From Nakaseomyces glabratus (Eukaryota > Ascomycota > Saccharomycetes > Saccharomycetales > Saccharomycetaceae): DNA of 64,000 nt. Below are positions 50,386 to 60,644 of the stretch, piece after piece; positions within the stretch are counted from its first letter, which is position 1; each line of letters opens with the position of its first letter. Made by a program: the position numbers and the translations under genes. Location: positions 930,001-994,000 of the forward strand of contig NC_088961.1 in NCBI RefSeq assembly GCF_010111755.1. Direction: 5' to 3'. The notes under the pieces are model-generated. The model saw only the letters and a list, made by a program, of their open reading frames with translations. It was not told the origin of the DNA and did not search any database.

Positions 50386-51564
50386 TTATCTTCTCTTGTA
50401 AATACAAGGTTTCAGCAGCCATTCGCCTTCCGCAATCTTGGATCTTTTCTTTTCCAACTCTTCCTTTTCTGTCTCTACCTCAATGAACTTCTGTCTTCTT
50501 TCTAGCTTAGCCTTTCTTTCTTCAATAATTTCAGCTGGCGGCTTGAAGAATTCAAATCTAGTGAACATCTTATTCTCATCGTCGGTCTTCTTATGGAAGA
50601 AACCCATTAGCTTCAATGTGTTGACAAATTCATCACCCTTTCCATCAGCAAATCTAGATTTGATCTCAGCAATCCACAGTTCACCCCTTGGAGCCAGTAT
50701 TCTGTAAGCCTCTTCAATGAAATCCAAGAAGTTAGTACCCATCAAAGCAAGACAGAATATGACAATGGTACAGGAGTTGTCAGGCAGAGGAACATTTCTG
50801 ATGTCGGCCACTGTTATCCTTTCATTGGCTTGCTTCAAATCAAAACTATGCACTTCCCAATTCCTCTGATGAGACTTCTTGGCTTTCTTGTTGTATTTCT
50901 TGAAAAAAGTGTTGACATCCAAAGCCAATTGCGCCTCACCGCAACCCATGTCTGCGATTACAATCTTACGGTCTTTCAAACCTGGTAGACCACCTGGCGC
51001 ATTGACCGGCTTCTTTGCACGTAGTCTTACTTGGTCCACAAAGACATCAACGGGGTTCTCGGGCCATGACTGCACTTGTGATCTGAAACCATCATGGTAC
51101 TCATCAAATAATTGCGGCTGATCCTTTACCAGCTGCAAAGCATCCTTAGAGCTAATTGTATACAGTTGTTCATTAATCCATCTAAAACGAGAACCAGTCA
51201 GCTTGGCCATCATTTTCTGTTGCAAAGGTGTCAGTTTCTTCGCCACTTGGGACTGAGCGATTGTAGGCTGCGGAGCTTCCTCCTTGTCCTTAGACACTTT
51301 CCTCTTCTTGCTATTAGTCTCCTCTTTCTTGTCATACTCTACTTTCCTTTTGTCCACATAAGCATTGCGGGCTTCCACATCCTGAACATCACGAGCTTCT
51401 GCATCCTGAACATCAGCAACATCAGTAATATCAGCACCGTCTCTGTTTTCAAACTTCTTACTCTTGGTGCGCTTCTCCTTCTTGTTCTTCGCCTTCTTCT
51501 CCTTCTTGCTGTCCGAAAACGCAACCTTGTCGGTCTTGATATCCCACCCTTCTACTTTAAACAT
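50386..51564 (-). CDS. RRP8: 25S rRNA m1A645 methyltransferase Rrp8
   Basis: Nucleolar SAM-dependent enzyme that makes 1-methyladenosine in helix 25.1 of 25S rRNA and assists cleavage at site A2. The 392-residue protein has a Lys-rich N-terminus with a near-tandem repeat of the VQDAEAR type (52-66), then the methyltransferase domain from about 120. Motif I is ADMGCGEAQLA (204-214), followed by DIRNVPLPD and FCLALMGTNF, with a Lys/Glu-rich C-terminus ending in KPCIYKRR. Family length matches. The promoter has a PAC octamer with poly-T/A. Neighbours match YDR083W. Confidence 0.97.
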   Translation of the reverse strand: MFKVEGWDIKTDKVAFSDSKKEKKAKNKKEKRTKSKKFENRDGADITDVADVQDAEARDVQDVEARNAYVDKRKVEYDKKEETNSKKRKVSKDKEEAPQPTIAQSQVAKKLTPLQQKMMAKLTGSRFRWINEQLYTISSKDALQLVKDQPQLFDEYHDGFRSQVQSWPENPVDVFVDQVRLRAKKPVNAPGGLPGLKDRKIVIADMGCGEAQLALDVNTFFKKYNKKAKKSHQRNWEVHSFDLKQANERITVADIRNVPLPDNSCTIVIFCLALMGTNFLDFIEEAYRILAPRGELWIAEIKSRFADGKGDEFVNTLKLMGFFHKKTDDENKMFTRFEFFKPPAEIIEERKAKLERRQKFIEVETEKEELEKKRSKIAEGEWLLKPCIYKRR

Positions 51565-51642
51565 AGCTCAACTGGTTCAACCTGCTTTCACTAATTCCCG
51601 AAGTCAATTAGTACCCAACTGCCACTAATATACCTCTCGATG

Positions 51643-51682
51643 CTCATCGCATTTTTTCATTTTTTTTTTAAATTTTTTTTTC
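51643..51682. promoter_or_regulatory. PAC + RRPE, RRP8 promoter
   Basis: Reverse PAC CTCATCGC at 51643-51650, followed by T-tracts and the A/T stretch TTTAAATTTTTTTTTCG up to about 51683. About 80-120 bp upstream of the RRP8 ATG. Matches the expected architecture of a ribosome-biogenesis promoter. Confidence 0.8.
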
Positions 51683-51793
51683 GTTGCGCTTCGTATCTTC
51701 TGTGAACTGATCCAGCTGAGAGTGATGAACACTGCTGATTATAGTAAATGGATAACCTGGAAAACAGGTATTGGTAGCTAGTTGGCCTGGGAG

Positions 51794-53098
51794 TTAATTA
51801 TTGCATGTTTGAGTTGATTGGCTGTATGTGAAATGGATAGTGAATGAGTGTTGGTGCGTCTCGATGAACCACGCGACGCCCGCATCGATGGTTCTCAATG
51901 ACTCTTTGAATGCGTCTATGATTGTCTCCGCAGGGATGGCCATAGATGTGGACTGTAGGACATCCTGATACCTGACTGTACCGAGAAGTGCTTGTATTTT
52001 CAGCAGGAGGTTTATTCTCTTCTGTGTGTATGCTTTCAACGCATGTAGTTTCTTTAATGACACTCGGTTTCTCGCAGTGATGACCAACACATCGCCAGTG
52101 ATAAGTTGTGACAGGTACTCCTGTAAGATAATTTGCATATCATCATTTGATATGTGTCCTTGGCCATCAAGGAACCCTTTTAAAACACTAGTGATACCGA
52201 TGTCACGAGCCAAATCATTAATTGTGCACTCTTCCTCAGGGATGAGATAAATAGCAATGAATAACTTGCGGTACAGCTTCCTCTTGCTTGTCGATCCCGT
52301 GGCTGGTTTGTAGAAATTGTCATTCCCACTTACTTCCGGTTGAGTAATAGGTTCTATTGCAGTACGTAGGTCAATGGTATTAGATCCAAGCGTGGTATTA
52401 TCGCATGTGTCATCCACAACACTAATAGACTCGTTTCGCACAGGATCGGGGCTTGTTATCTCTAGCTTATCCTTGACATCTCTTAGCACTAACTTTTCAA
52501 TGAACTGCGCTTTGTTTTGAGGTGGTGTACTGAAATATTCATCCAGTGGTGAATCCCGCCCGTCTTGCATTTCGTCGTCACCAATCCCACTAGCTTTTAA
52601 TTCTTCATCAGTAAGGTCGTCAGGCATACGCAACAGTAGACAACATTTCCTCCAATGCTCTATCTCTGAAAACAACGTGCTCGGCAACACCCCGATAAAA
52701 CCTACTTCCAGCTCATTGAATTCGGTATTGTAAACACCACATACTTCCACTCTCGAACCGATAAAACCAGCATTAATGTTAATCCCAAACGAGTTCAATT
52801 GATTAACTTCACATTTGCACTTCAGGATCGACGAATCTGACGAATCATCCAGATGAATTACGGCGTAGTCATCTCCCTTGAGCCACATATACTTGACACC
52901 AATCACTGTACCAACAAACTTCAACCGCCTAATAGCACGGTTCTTCCAGTACAACTTACCACCCAACACACGCGCATGGCTCTGATCCAAACAACTGTGC
53001 AGCATCCGCACCGTCATGCACACCTCAGCATGGTACAACCCGCGCGAAACCCGCTCGCTATAGCACCGGTACTCGCTGACTAGCTCGCCATGTTCCAT
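51794..53098 (-). CDS. STN1: Telomere-capping CST component Stn1
   Basis: Partner of Cdc13 and Ten1 in the CST complex that protects telomere ends and promotes lagging-strand fill-in. The 434-residue protein has an N-terminal OB fold (about 50-150: KNRAIRRLKFVGTVIGVKYM, then IDVCGVY-like VEVCGVYN) and a C-terminal tandem winged-helix region (from about 270; RKLYRKLFIAIYLIPEEECTINDLARDIG-type sequence). It is shorter than S. cerevisiae Stn1 (494). The frame extends two TTG codons upstream; the ATG at 53098 is the start. These proteins diverge fast, so order (between RRP8 and PDC2, as in YDR082W) is important support. Confidence 0.9.
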   Translation of the reverse strand: MEHGELVSEYRCYSERVSRGLYHAEVCMTVRMLHSCLDQSHARVLGGKLYWKNRAIRRLKFVGTVIGVKYMWLKGDDYAVIHLDDSSDSSILKCKCEVNQLNSFGININAGFIGSRVEVCGVYNTEFNELEVGFIGVLPSTLFSEIEHWRKCCLLLRMPDDLTDEELKASGIGDDEMQDGRDSPLDEYFSTPPQNKAQFIEKLVLRDVKDKLEITSPDPVRNESISVVDDTCDNTTLGSNTIDLRTAIEPITQPEVSGNDNFYKPATGSTSKRKLYRKLFIAIYLIPEEECTINDLARDIGITSVLKGFLDGQGHISNDDMQIILQEYLSQLITGDVLVITARNRVSLKKLHALKAYTQKRINLLLKIQALLGTVRYQDVLQSTSMAIPAETIIDAFKESLRTIDAGVAWFIETHQHSFTIHFTYSQSTQTCNN

Positions 53099-53448
53099 CA
53101 ACAACTAGCAACTGTTAATCTACTGGGATGTGCCTACCATTGAGCCACTGTTCCATCAAAACTCCAGAGATCAGGTCCTTTGTAAAGTGCCATTTGATCT
53201 TATAGTCCGTTTAAGGTGAAATTTGCCAAAAGTCGAAGAAAAGCTGTCAAGAGAAAAAAATTCAGGACAAAAATAAAAAAAGGCAATGCAGTCGATGACT
53301 TCGCCATTTCTGGTTGTAGATAAGGGTATAAACGGTTAGAATCTGGCCAGATTAGTGTTAAACTTGATAGTAGGATTGAATACAGCGTATTTGGTCTACC
53401 ATTTTACCTTTTGGAAGCTGGAAAAACGAGCTAGAGTGCACCGATCAG
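53099..53448. other. STN1-PDC2 divergent promoter
   Basis: 350 bp. TATAAAC at 53328-53334 lies about 115 bp upstream of the PDC2 ATG. No other motif named. Confidence 0.45.
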
Positions 53449-55833
53449 ATGCTTTCAATAGAGCAACGGTACAATATCTGCCTGATGGCGGAAAGGCACC
53501 CCAGGTGGACGCAGTTGGAGCTAGCAAAGTGGGCGTATGATACCTTCCAGTTGGATAAAGTGCCCTCGCAGGGTACTATATCGCGGTTGCTGTCGAGGAA
53601 GTCGACGTATATGAATTGCAAAGAGCACGAAAGAGATGCCACGAGGCTGCGGACGCCGAATAATCTGCTTGTGCGCCGTATTATTCAGGAATGGATTTCT
53701 CAGAGTTTATGGAACGGTATCCCCATCACATCACCGATTATCCAAGAGACGGCCCACTCCGTGTGGCAGCGGATACCACCGGAGTTTAGAGAAGGTAATG
53801 GCTCCTTCAGTTACAAATGGATAACAAATTTCCTTGCGAAGATGGACGTCAACATTTCTGCTCTAGATGAAGAATTGCCGAAGACGCCAAAAGTATGGAC
53901 ATTTGAAGAGAGAAGCGCATTAAAGGATCTTTTTGCTAAAGTTCCGCCAAAGGATCTCTTCACACTAGATGAAACATTTATCGCTTACAACTTGCCCTTG
54001 GACTATGCTCAGTATGAGGCGAGTAGGATACAGAGAAAAATAGAAGTAGCCACAGTTATGCTTTGCTCGAACCTAGATGGTTCAGAAAAGATTAAGCCAA
54101 TGGTTGTAGGAAGATACAATAGTTATAAGAGTTTTAGAAATTATTTTCCATCAGAACCTATAGATCCAGTATCACAGTCGATGCTGGGCCAGAAAATGGC
54201 AGAGAAGTTTAATGTTACGTATCACAGTAATAGGAAATCATGGCTGACTAGTAACTTATTCCATAACTGGCTGGCACAATGGGATAAAAGATTAGGCGCT
54301 TACAACAGGAAAATTTGGATTGTGCTCGACGATTCGTGCTCTCACAGAATTGTAAATGTGCACCTCAAGAACATTAATCTGGTATATACGTCGGCTAATT
54401 CAAGATTTTTACCTTTTAATTGGGGTGTATTAGACGAGTTTAAAACAAGATATAGAATTCAGCAATATCAAGCTCTGATAGAGCTACAACGACGGTTGGA
54501 AAGCAAACTAAAATCAAAAGAAATATTGATATCATTCGAACAAAGTCAACTTACAATGTCCAACGCATTTAAGTTCATCAGTCGAGCGTGGTCAGATATT
54601 CCAGTTGATACCATAAAAGCTAACTGGAAAAGTTCAGGACTCCTGCCAAATGATATGATAAAACTAAATGAAACTGTAAGTATGGCATTCAAAAAAAATG
54701 AAGCTCTTGAAGCGAAACTAGAGAAACTCTGTAACGAATATCACTGTGAGAAGAAATGGGATTATGAGATGCTTCTGGACTTAAATATAGAAAATAAGAA
54801 TACCAACTTTCTGAGTACGGAAGAATTGGTAGAAAGTGCCATAATTGAAAACTATGAACCTGATGGCGTCGACAACGATGCTCAGCCATCTACTAATGAA
54901 TTCAATGCACAGCTACCTGAATCAGAAAACACAAAACAGTTCATTGAGGGGCAAAATGGATACACTCACTTGGAGAGTAGGAAGAACTCGTTGAACATCG
55001 GTGATCCAAAGAGTAACTACAATAGTGATTTCCTGAACCTTATCACCAGTGGTTACCATGCCAACCAGAATTCTACCTCCTCTAATAATGATGCATTCAC
55101 TCAGACAAACATCTTTGATGTGAGTACTCTGATTGATAAATCTAACATATTTATGGACGCGAATGATGATAATATAGACTTTAACAATGTTAATGTTGAT
55201 TTGCCGCTAGGTAATGAAGAATATCTGAACGATTTGTTTCCTCAATCGATTGATGTTTCACATACTACTACGAAGCCTATTGATATACATGACAATAGTG
55301 CTATAATTGAACAAACATTTGATGATTTAACTACTGGTAAAACAGATCGTACAAATTCTGTTGAACATGATGATAGTACTAACCAATTGGATAACAATGT
55401 TCAACAGATTTTGGATTTTTACGGGACCAGTCCGGAATCTCATACATCTTCAAATGGCTTAAAAAGCGTGCAAACATCAGACTCTTCAAGTCCTTTGGAC
55501 ACAATCCAAGAAGGAAATTCATTAAAGACGGACATAGAAATTGCTAGCTCTTTACAGGTACTATTGAAGCATATTAATCACAATACTTTAAAGTTTAATA
55601 AAAGAACTGTTAAACAGCTTTCAAATACTTATCAAGAGCTGGTTAAAAAGGTAAAGAAAAATCAAAACCAGCAAAAACAAAAGCCCGAACAGTTCAAATT
55701 TGAGGATATTTTTTTCAATAATTCAAACTCTGATAATCCAACTACAAATGAATCTAACTATGATCTCGCATTGGAGAAAACCAACGGCGGAACCTCACAA
55801 TTTCAGGTTAAGGAAGTGGATCCCTTTTTTTAG
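53449..55833 (+). CDS. PDC2: Pdc2, transposase-derived activator of pyruvate decarboxylase and thiamine genes
   Basis: Transcription activator required for PDC1/PDC5 and, with Thi2/Thi3, for thiamine-response genes. The 794-residue protein is derived from a pogo-like transposase: two N-terminal helix-turn-helix units of CENP-B type (about 1-60 and 75-135), then a DDE-like domain (about 165-400). Acidic residues stand at the expected triad places: D174 in TLDET, D294/D295 in VLDDSCSH and D329 in NWGVLDEF. The C-terminal 350 residues are Asn/Asp/Ser/Thr-rich, as in an activation domain. S. cerevisiae Pdc2 is 925. Neighbours match YDR081C, so this is a fixed host gene and not a mobile element. 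Confidence 0.94.
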   Translation: MLSIEQRYNICLMAERHPRWTQLELAKWAYDTFQLDKVPSQGTISRLLSRKSTYMNCKEHERDATRLRTPNNLLVRRIIQEWISQSLWNGIPITSPIIQETAHSVWQRIPPEFREGNGSFSYKWITNFLAKMDVNISALDEELPKTPKVWTFEERSALKDLFAKVPPKDLFTLDETFIAYNLPLDYAQYEASRIQRKIEVATVMLCSNLDGSEKIKPMVVGRYNSYKSFRNYFPSEPIDPVSQSMLGQKMAEKFNVTYHSNRKSWLTSNLFHNWLAQWDKRLGAYNRKIWIVLDDSCSHRIVNVHLKNINLVYTSANSRFLPFNWGVLDEFKTRYRIQQYQALIELQRRLESKLKSKEILISFEQSQLTMSNAFKFISRAWSDIPVDTIKANWKSSGLLPNDMIKLNETVSMAFKKNEALEAKLEKLCNEYHCEKKWDYEMLLDLNIENKNTNFLSTEELVESAIIENYEPDGVDNDAQPSTNEFNAQLPESENTKQFIEGQNGYTHLESRKNSLNIGDPKSNYNSDFLNLITSGYHANQNSTSSNNDAFTQTNIFDVSTLIDKSNIFMDANDDNIDFNNVNVDLPLGNEEYLNDLFPQSIDVSHTTTKPIDIHDNSAIIEQTFDDLTTGKTDRTNSVEHDDSTNQLDNNVQQILDFYGTSPESHTSSNGLKSVQTSDSSSPLDTIQEGNSLKTDIEIASSLQVLLKHINHNTLKFNKRTVKQLSNTYQELVKKVKKNQNQQKQKPEQFKFEDIFFNNSNSDNPTTNESNYDLALEKTNGGTSQFQVKEVDPFF

Positions 55834-56000
55834 GAACTTGCTATATACTTATGTATGTCAAAGAGCGTTTTCATAGAGGTCCTTTTAGAATTTGTAAAGC
55901 TATTCAATGTCATGCACCTGCTATAAAAAAAAAATCATTAACTAAGAATGTCTGGAAGTTAGACATCTCTTATTATAGGTTAGCAAGACTATCATAGAGG

Positions 56001-59000
56001 TTAATGCACATCGAATACTCTACCAAGCTTTCTATACTTAATCCAGTCTTTGGCGTAATTTTCTGTATCTTCCTCCACAATACTAGCCAGTATCTGTTTG
56101 CTCACAATTTCAAGCATATCTTCTTTTGTCATATTTTTCAATATTGGTGCTATTCCTTCAATTTCCAAATTTTCTGGAACACCCTTAAGCACTTTAACGT
56201 GCATATTCCCACTTTGATCTTCGCACTGTAGCAAAGCTATAACAAAGTCAGGTTTATCTAAACTGTATCCGATCATAAAATCCAAAAGTTCCTGGTCACC
56301 CCAACTTTTTACAAATTGAATTGCAAGTTGAGGATCATTTAATTCATCGATGATAATTGATAAAGCTCTTTTAGTCTCTCCGACTCTTCCCAACAAGTAA
56401 ATTAATTCGTGATACAAATCCTTTCTTCCCTTACAAATATCAATTGCCTTGGTGTTACTATATCCATCATATTCTTTCAAAAATGGAAGCAACTTCGGTG
56501 GATCACACAACGCATATAACTCCACCATTGTATCCTCATTACCTCGAAGTAAAGACGGATCCCTCGTAAATATTTCCTCTAAAACAACAAGTTTCAATTT
56601 TGAAAGATTAGTATCCGCAGAGAGTCTCTCAATCAGGTAACTTAAACGTATAGTCCTCAAAGAAGTGCAGATAAAATCAGTGGATTTCTTCAAAATTTGA
56701 CGAAGATCTTTGATATCCAACTTATTAATATCTTTATCACCAAGAGGCACCAAAATAATGCTAGTTATATCTGATAGAAAATGGGATGTTAACTTATTTC
56801 TAACTAAAATCTCAAAAATTCTATCATCTTTGTTCTCAATCATGTATGGTATTACTTTGCTAAATCTCTTAGCCTCCAAATTTAATGATACCAGGCTGTC
56901 TATCAATTCCTTTTTACTGTTTGATGTTTGCTGTGCGCTCTTCAACTGAAGGAGTTTGGTTTCGATTGTTTCTATATTTGTAATTTTATCTCCCCATTTA
57001 ATAATGCAGTCCTTCAAATCTTCAATCTTGTTATTATCTATTAAGCTACTGAGAATCTTTTCATAAATTTGTGAGGGAATCCTTTTACTATTCGGTAGAA
57101 AATCTGACAATTGATAAGCCTGACTTATTTGAAGAAAATGCTCATACAACTTCCCCCAATCCAAATCATTGTCAGATCTTAGCTCCTGATTATGTAACTG
57201 ATCAATAGTATCGAATACTCTTCTAGACATCTCTAAGGCGTTTAGTATTTGCTTTTTATGTATTAAATCATTGACAGCTTTTACTCCAAGGCCAAATAAA
57301 GAATGAGGAGGAAGAATTACCTTTCCAACCTCCCATGCACGTGTGTAATTCTTCTTCTCATAATACCAATCATAGTGGTCTTTTAGAGTCAATGTATCAA
57401 TTTTAATATAATCAAATTTTGAAATAAGATAATACTCATTGATATCATTATTCAGTTGAACACCAAGGTGATAGTCATTTAAATTTGATTTATCGTAGTC
57501 TTTTGTAACAATATCGTTGGAGTAAATTTCTGACGCATCCCACAAATCGATAATCGATATTTGTGGTAATATCCCTTTTAGGGGATCGTTATTCTCAGAT
57601 ACCGGGAAACCCAGGCACATCAACTGATCTCCTTTAAATGAAGCAATACCAGCAAGATATTGATCTAGACAGTGATGACTCTCTAGCACGACATTTTTTT
57701 CTGGAGTAATTTTCAAACTGGAGGCTGCTGAGGATATGAGAGACACTAGTTTAGCCGATTCGTTTTTTGGATCTGTAATTTTCGAGAACTTGAATGCCCA
57801 TAAATGGCGTCCCCATCCAACCATAAACCTATCGGTATCGATTTTGTGTAGAAATGGTTTGAACAAATCTGGCCTTTCATATTCAAGTCCTATAGGAAAT
57901 TTTGTGGTTAACATAATAGTTCTACTCGGTATGTCACATATTGTAATACCATCATCATTCATCCAAATTAGCATATCATCAACAATGAAAATCCCCATAA
58001 TAGGACCCTTCTTGCTATCTAATATTATGTCGGATCGATTGCCCAGCCAATTCCTCTGAGTTAATATTACATCACCAGCCATTCCACCAGAAATAAATAA
58101 TTTGTTGGTAGAGTAATTGCTATGCAAGGCAACAGCATTGACTGGTCTTTTGAAATCATATGCAGTTAAATTTTGTAAGTCATCCATAGATATTATAATT
58201 ACAGTTCCGTCGATCGATGCTGTTGCAATGGTATCTGATTCAATATTTATGCAAAGTATGCTCGATCGATGGCATTTTAAGGTTTTTATTGCACTGAAAT
58301 CCGGCTTAGTTATATGCAATAATCCCATGTGAGTGCCAAATGCAAAGAAAGTTTCTCCAAAGCAGCATGTAGATATTGAATCACGCTTAGGTAAATCAAC
58401 AAACAAGTTTTTTATCCTGCTGTATTTAAGTAGTGGTGGTTCATCTCCATCATCGTCTTCATCATCATCATCATCTTCTTTTTCATCATCTTCTTCATCT
58501 TCATCATCTTCACCATCTTCATCTTCTAAATCATCTTCATCATCTTCATCATCTTTATCATCATCTCCTTTACTGGTTTGTGTTTCAATGATACTAGTGT
58601 CAGCATTATTATTGTTTGTAGCAGCCTCACTTACAGGACTACTTTTATCAATATCAGTATAAACCTTGCCAAGAACTACACTTTCTGCGGTTTCTGTGTC
58701 CACCGATTCATCTCGGCCAATATGGTTGGCTGCTCTCGATATTTGATCATCTTCTGTACTTACCGTGTCCTCCAGAAAGGCAACGTTATTCTTGGACCCA
58801 AAGTCCTTATTTTCTATTCTGGAATCTTTTGGTGATTCATCAATGGTTGAAGGGACAGTTGTCATGCACTCATCATTTGTATTCGCATCTGTAGTATTCT
58901 CATTGACATCATTCTCATTATTTATTTGCAAATCATTCCTTGATATTACTCTAGTAGTCATATCATTGGTACTATTAACCTCATCTTTGACACCAGTAGG

Positions 59001-59027
59001 CTCAATCTGGTCGGGTTTTGATGCCAT
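56001..59027 (-). CDS. VPS41: HOPS tethering subunit Vps41
   Basis: Effector of the Rab Ypt7 in the HOPS complex, tethering vesicles and endosomes to the vacuole and sorting AP-3 cargo. The 1008-residue protein has a disordered N-terminus with an almost pure Asp/Glu block at about 155-196. A WD40-like propeller follows (about 200-520; KTLKCHRSSILCINIESDTIATASIDGTVI-type repeats), then a clathrin-heavy-chain-like repeat region (about 560-950). It ends soon after EDTENYAKDWIKYRK. No C-terminal RING, as in S. cerevisiae (992 residues). Neighbours match YDR080W. Confidence 0.96.
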   Translation of the reverse strand: MASKPDQIEPTGVKDEVNSTNDMTTRVISRNDLQINNENDVNENTTDANTNDECMTTVPSTIDESPKDSRIENKDFGSKNNVAFLEDTVSTEDDQISRAANHIGRDESVDTETAESVVLGKVYTDIDKSSPVSEAATNNNNADTSIIETQTSKGDDDKDDEDDEDDLEDEDGEDDEDEEDDEKEDDDDDEDDDGDEPPLLKYSRIKNLFVDLPKRDSISTCCFGETFFAFGTHMGLLHITKPDFSAIKTLKCHRSSILCINIESDTIATASIDGTVIIISMDDLQNLTAYDFKRPVNAVALHSNYSTNKLFISGGMAGDVILTQRNWLGNRSDIILDSKKGPIMGIFIVDDMLIWMNDDGITICDIPSRTIMLTTKFPIGLEYERPDLFKPFLHKIDTDRFMVGWGRHLWAFKFSKITDPKNESAKLVSLISSAASSLKITPEKNVVLESHHCLDQYLAGIASFKGDQLMCLGFPVSENNDPLKGILPQISIIDLWDASEIYSNDIVTKDYDKSNLNDYHLGVQLNNDINEYYLISKFDYIKIDTLTLKDHYDWYYEKKNYTRAWEVGKVILPPHSLFGLGVKAVNDLIHKKQILNALEMSRRVFDTIDQLHNQELRSDNDLDWGKLYEHFLQISQAYQLSDFLPNSKRIPSQIYEKILSSLIDNNKIEDLKDCIIKWGDKITNIETIETKLLQLKSAQQTSNSKKELIDSLVSLNLEAKRFSKVIPYMIENKDDRIFEILVRNKLTSHFLSDITSIILVPLGDKDINKLDIKDLRQILKKSTDFICTSLRTIRLSYLIERLSADTNLSKLKLVVLEEIFTRDPSLLRGNEDTMVELYALCDPPKLLPFLKEYDGYSNTKAIDICKGRKDLYHELIYLLGRVGETKRALSIIIDELNDPQLAIQFVKSWGDQELLDFMIGYSLDKPDFVIALLQCEDQSGNMHVKVLKGVPENLEIEGIAPILKNMTKEDMLEIVSKQILASIVEEDTENYAKDWIKYRKLGRVFDVH

Positions 59028-59360
59028 ATACTTGGATCTCCTTAATACCTAGCAAAAGTCAAAGTGAAAAAAATATAACAAATGGGTATTCTCTAAACCA
59101 CAAAGCAAATTAATTACTGTGTTTCAACACAAATTCAGTTTTGAAGGTGGAAATTCTACCTAGTTCAGCACTAAATGAAGTAATCATAGTTTATAGTTTT
59201 GACCTTTATTACTGTAATTTTGGCACATTTTCTCGGATTTTAATTTGGAATCTTAAAAAAAATTAAAATGCACAGAGATGACTTACAGTATAAGTTATAT
59301 TAGTAGTTCATTTCATAAGAGACAGATAACTTCATAAATACTGCACAATAAGCCACAGTC
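59028..59360. other. VPS41-TFB5 divergent promoter
   Basis: 333 bp, AT-rich, with an A/T tract AAAAAAAATTAAAA near 59254. No PAC partner. No gene seen. Confidence 0.4.
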
Positions 59361-59582
59361 ATGGTACGAGCTAGAAGAGGTGTACTGCTGAAGTGTGATC
59401 CTTCAATCAAAGCGCTAATCGTGCAAATCGATTCAGAACGTCATGACATTATACTAGAAGAACTCGATGAAACACACCTGTTAGTACATCCTACAAAAGT
59501 TGAATTTATCAAGATGGAACTGAATAGATTGCTGTCTAAGAATATATATAATCCATTGGATGAGGAAGAAGAAGAGCATTGA
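59361..59582 (+). CDS. TFB5: TFIIH subunit Tfb5 (TTDA/p8)
   Basis: Smallest TFIIH subunit; it dimerises with the C-terminus of Tfb2 and stimulates nucleotide excision repair and transcription. The 73-residue protein covers the entire family: MVRARRGVLLKCDPSIKALIVQID, then DIILEELDETHLLV and the C-terminal EFIKMELNRLL helix, with an acidic tail. Length equals S. cerevisiae (72). Located between VPS41 and PET100 like YDR079C-A. Confidence 0.97.
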   Translation: MVRARRGVLLKCDPSIKALIVQIDSERHDIILEELDETHLLVHPTKVEFIKMELNRLLSKNIYNPLDEEEEEH

Positions 59583-59980
59583 GACAGCACCCGACATTTG
59601 CATTTGGCCTGCCAGAACTTGTTTTGACGTTTACGAAATTATTGACTGATGATGTGTTGTCCATTTAAAGACATTAAAATTAAAAACCCTTGTATATTAT
59701 TTAGTGTATAGTACAGAAATAGGAAAAACAGAGAAAATAAAAGACCTATTGACATACTTATAACATATTTTTATGTGTATTCATGTGCTTCAATATTATT
59801 ATTATAGGTTATTTACATGTGTTTTTTGTTACCTCCTCATTTAGAGGCAGTATCTTGAGAGAATTCCCTGCCAGTCTTACTCCAATAATAAATAAATGCT
59901 AAGATAACTGTAGGTCTGAAATAGAATTATCAATAATGTATGATACAAACCATTCCCTCGACCTCCTTGTAATTCATATC
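59583..59980. other. TFB5-PET100 convergent intergenic region
   Basis: 398 bp between two stop codons, AT-rich. No gene or repeat recognised. Confidence 0.45.
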
Positions 59981-60310
59981 TTATTCTGTTTTGCTGGTCA
60001 AACCCAGCTCTTCTCTCATCTTCGCCTTTTCAGCCTCCACATCCAAACCAAACTCTTCCTTCAACCTCTTCTCCAGTTTTAGTCTCTTCTCTAGTCTTTC
60101 CTTCTTCATCCTCGCAAGCTCTGCCTTAATTTCATATGGTTCCTTTGGTATTTGATTTAGCGACTCAGGATCAGGCCAAAACCCAGGTACATTCAACTTC
60201 TTATCCGTATCAGTACCAATGTAATACATCACCGCCACAGGAGCCAGAAGACAAAATGAGAATCTAAATATCTCGAGCTGTGCCCTTGTGTATCTGAATG
60301 GTAACTTCAT
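59981..60310 (-). CDS. PET100: Cytochrome c oxidase assembly factor Pet100
   Basis: Inner-membrane chaperone that assembles a Cox7-Cox8-Cox9 subcomplex of cytochrome oxidase. The 109-residue protein has a short matrix-side start (MKLPFRYTRAQLEIFRF), a transmembrane segment at about 18-33, the conserved VPGFWPDPESLNQIPKEPYEI motif in part, and a charged helical tail. Length equals S. cerevisiae (111). Divergent from SHU2; order matches YDR079W. Confidence 0.95.
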   Translation of the reverse strand: MKLPFRYTRAQLEIFRFSFCLLAPVAVMYYIGTDTDKKLNVPGFWPDPESLNQIPKEPYEIKAELARMKKERLEKRLKLEKRLKEEFGLDVEAEKAKMREELGLTSKTE

Positions 60311-60644
60311 CTTGTTGATTGCAATTATTAGACCTTCGCTTAGTAAAATACTTAATGAGGGCAGTTATCAAGTGCAGAAATAGAATTCCAGCCAATCTAG
60401 CAGATGATATTTTGTATGTATCAATCTATTGACTACCTGCTATATGAGTCGTTCTGTTTCAATCATTTCAGCTTATGTTCTTTTGGCAGCGGGGGGGCCT
60501 TGCTTTAACTGAATCGTGCGCGATGCGGGATCAAGAGAACAGCTTTAACAAGCTCATCGCTCAAGAAGTAGTTCTTAACAAGTTTCAATTGATTGACTAA
60601 CCACCTCTGGAGTAGCTTCAAGTGGTGGCTGTTAATAGAATAAT
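60311..60644. promoter_or_regulatory. PET100-SHU2 divergent promoter with PAC octamer
   Basis: CTCATCGC at 60553-60560, 85 bp upstream of the SHU2 ATG and 243 bp upstream of PET100. A G7 run lies near 60491-60497. No RRPE dyad accompanies the PAC, so a role in ribosome-biogenesis control is doubtful. Confidence 0.4.

Noticed and set aside
53449..55833. Active pogo-type transposon
   Set aside because: No terminal inverted repeats seen, conserved position in the YDR084-077 block and an activation-domain tail identify PDC2, a host gene.
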